Shown: in pieces, positions 5,073-6,584 of the stretch
Layout: each line of letters starts with the position of its first letter
Position numbering within the stretch: position 1 is the first letter of the stretch
Origin: a bacterium
Lineage (GTDB): Bacteria > Chlamydiota > Chlamydiia > Chlamydiales > JAFEGQ01
Assembly: GCA_021809305.1 (NCBI GenBank)
Contig: JAKBAF010000075.1
Location: 1 to 6,584, forward strand
Direction of reading: 5' to 3'
Length of the DNA: 6,584 bases
Translations under genes and position numbers: made by a program
Notes under the pieces: model-generated
The model's database searches: none
What the model was told of the DNA's origin: nothing
Seen by the model: only the letters and a program-made list of their open reading frames with translations

Positions 5073-6584
5073 ATGCCTTCTCCTAAAATGAAGAGTCCAA
5101 CGCAAGCCGTGGCAAAAAAGGTCAAAAGCATTGGTTTGCAAGGGTGCATTGCGATCTTTGCCACTGCGGGCATCGCGGCCTTTCTGATCTTTTATTTTTT
5201 GATTCCAGGCTTTAGGGCCTATGTTGACTACCCTCTCTATGCGGTCCTTCTCATTGGAGGAGGGGCTCTTCTCCTAGCTCTCCTGCGCAAAATGCTCCAC
5301 CTGGAATTCGGCGCGGACCTAGTGGCGGGCCTCTCTATTGTTACAGCCGTCATCCTTGGACAGTATTTGGCAGGATCCTTGGTGGTGCTTATGCTCTCTG
5401 GCGGACAGGCCTTAGAACACTATGCCATTGGGGCTGCTTCTCGAGTTCTTGAGGCGCTTGCAAAACGTGCACCCACAACGGCCCATCGCAAAAACAATGC
5501 GCAAATTGAAGATATTTCTGTTGGGGAGATTAAAATTGGAGAGAGTTTGATTATCTTTCCCCATGAGATCTGTCCTGTTGACGGCAACGTCGTAGAGGGC
5601 CGAGGGGTAATGGATGAGTCCTTTTTGACAGGAGAGCCCTTTCTCCTATCGAAGGCTCCAGGTTCTGCGGTGCTATCAGGTGCGATCAATGGAGATGACT
5701 CCTTCACCATTAAAGCGACAAAACTAGCTATCGATTCGCGATATGCAAAGATAATGCAGGTCATGCGCGAGTCGGAAGGGAAGCGTCCAAAGATGCGCCG
5801 CCTTGCTGATCAACTTGGCGCTTGGTTTACCCCTGTTTCAATTCTAATTGCAGTGGCTGCCTGGATAGCAAGTGGTGAGGCGATTCGTTTTTTAGCCGTT
5901 CTTGTTATTGCAACTCCTTGCCCACTCTTAATTGCTATTCCTGTTGCAATTATAGGATCGATCTCTTTAAGCGCACGCTGCGGGATTTTGATCAAAAATC
6001 CAATTGTTTTAGAACAGTTAGATCAATGCAGGACCATGATTTTTGATAAGACTGGAACGTTAACCTACGGGAAGCCAGTTTTAACAGAGCAGCTGCTATT
6101 TCGACCTGGAGACCCAAGAGAGGTCCTAAAGTTTGCTGCAAGTATAGAGAGATATTCCAAGCACCCGCTCGCAAGTGCCCTACTCCAAAAAGCATCGGAG
6201 GAGAAGATCGACCTATTGGAGGTTAAGCAGATCAGCGAGCCAAAGGGCGAGGGATTGCGCGGGATCATCGACGGCCATGAGATCATCCTTACAAGCCGCA
6301 AACGATTAGATAAACTTGGATTAAAAGATAAGCTCGATTCACTCCCAAAGGGGATCGGCCTCGAATGTGTCATCATAATCGATGGCGAGCTCGCAGCTTA
6401 CTATCGCTTTCACGACACGCCCAGAAAAGAGAGCGGATCCTTTATTCGCCACCTGCTCCCTAAGCATCGAATTGAAAAAGTGATGATTGTCTCTGGAGAT
6501 CGTGAGGAAGAAGTCCGCTATTTAGCGAATGCAGTTGGTGTTTCAGATATTTATGCCAGCAAGAGTCCTGAAGAAAAAGTCAAT
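5073..6584 (+). CDS. Heavy-metal P1B-type ATPase, TPC class, C-terminus cut by window edge
   Basis: Inner-membrane pump that drives metal cations across the membrane with ATP. 504 codons are visible. Counted from 5073: hydrophobic helices at about 24-44, 55-72 and 83-109 (probably two helices); the actuator domain with TGE (186-188); helices at about 253-269 and 273-300, the latter with the ion motif TPCPL (281-285); phosphorylation site DKTGT (Asp325); the P1B-specific HP dipeptide (His364-Pro365) in SKHPLA; the GEG nucleotide loop (392-394); and VSGDR (473-477), the usual TGDN hinge in altered form. Missing at the edge are the final P-domain residues and the last two helices. No CxxC or His-rich metal-binding domain precedes the first helix. 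TPC differs from CPC copper/zinc pumps, so the metal is uncertain. Start choice is open: ATG 5073 and ATG 5088 are in frame, an in-frame stop at 5067-5069 blocks earlier starts, and neither has a good ribosome binding site. Confidence 0.93.
   Translation, partial: MPSPKMKSPTQAVAKKVKSIGLQGCIAIFATAGIAAFLIFYFLIPGFRAYVDYPLYAVLLIGGGALLLALLRKMLHLEFGADLVAGLSIVTAVILGQYLAGSLVVLMLSGGQALEHYAIGAASRVLEALAKRAPTTAHRKNNAQIEDISVGEIKIGESLIIFPHEICPVDGNVVEGRGVMDESFLTGEPFLLSKAPGSAVLSGAINGDDSFTIKATKLAIDSRYAKIMQVMRESEGKRPKMRRLADQLGAWFTPVSILIAVAAWIASGEAIRFLAVLVIATPCPLLIAIPVAIIGSISLSARCGILIKNPIVLEQLDQCRTMIFDKTGTLTYGKPVLTEQLLFRPGDPREVLKFAASIERYSKHPLASALLQKASEEKIDLLEVKQISEPKGEGLRGIIDGHEIILTSRKRLDKLGLKDKLDSLPKGIGLECVIIIDGELAAYYRFHDTPRKESGSFIRHLLPKHRIEKVMIVSGDREEEVRYLANAVGVSDIYASKSPEEKVN

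Noticed and set aside
5420..6376. Several minus-strand frames of 61-114 codons at the right end.
   Set aside because: All are antisense to the P1B ATPase, whose motifs appear in order in a single unbroken plus frame.

Overview
The window looks like a gene-dense chromosomal stretch of a Gram-negative-type bacterium of medium GC. Two proteins carry convincing or probable export signals, the metabolism is a mixed housekeeping set, and no phage, transposon, CRISPR or RNA-gene signature is visible. The lineage cannot be fixed from the sequence. A trehalose/GlgE-linked gene (treY) beside a beta-carbonic anhydrase and a compact TPC-type P1B ATPase would suit an environmental chlamydia-like (PVC) bacterium, but this is a low-confidence inference.

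Layout. (1) Positions 1-599, minus strand: the N-terminal third or so of maltooligosyltrehalose synthase (TreY), running off the left edge. (2) Positions 688-1709, plus strand: a beta-carbonic anhydrase with an N-terminal export or lipoprotein-type signal, then a 65-residue basic protein with a Cys/His/Asp-rich tail, closed by a strong rho-independent terminator at 1736-1766. TreY and the anhydrase are divergent across an 88-bp spacer. (3) Positions 1949-3732, plus strand: a tight three-gene unit of an exported HAD-family phosphatase, a VOC/glyoxalase-fold protein (4-nt ATGA overlap) and a YgjP/DUF45 zinc metalloprotein (12-nt gap). (4) Positions 3748-4992, minus strand: a complete M29-family (AmpS/AmpT-type) metallo-aminopeptidase, convergent with the previous unit. 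(5) From about 5073 to the right edge, plus strand: a heavy-metal P1B-type ATPase with a TPC ion motif and no N-terminal metal-binding domain, cut by the window edge.

How it works together. Most proteins here are expected to bind or move metals: anhydrase (Zn), HAD (Mg), VOC (divalent metal), YgjP-like (Zn), M29 (two metals) and the P1B ATPase. No shared pathway is evident, so these are best read as separate transcription units. The least obvious signal is regulatory. The spacer before the HAD operon and the spacer between the aminopeptidase and the ATPase each hold a 16-bp palindrome of the same form, AGAGT-N6-ACTCT, which could be operators for one regulator. A second subtle signal is a run of eight A at the end of the HAD gene, placed so that a -1 slip would fuse it in frame to the VOC protein. 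I see no clearly new multi-gene defence or mobile system here.
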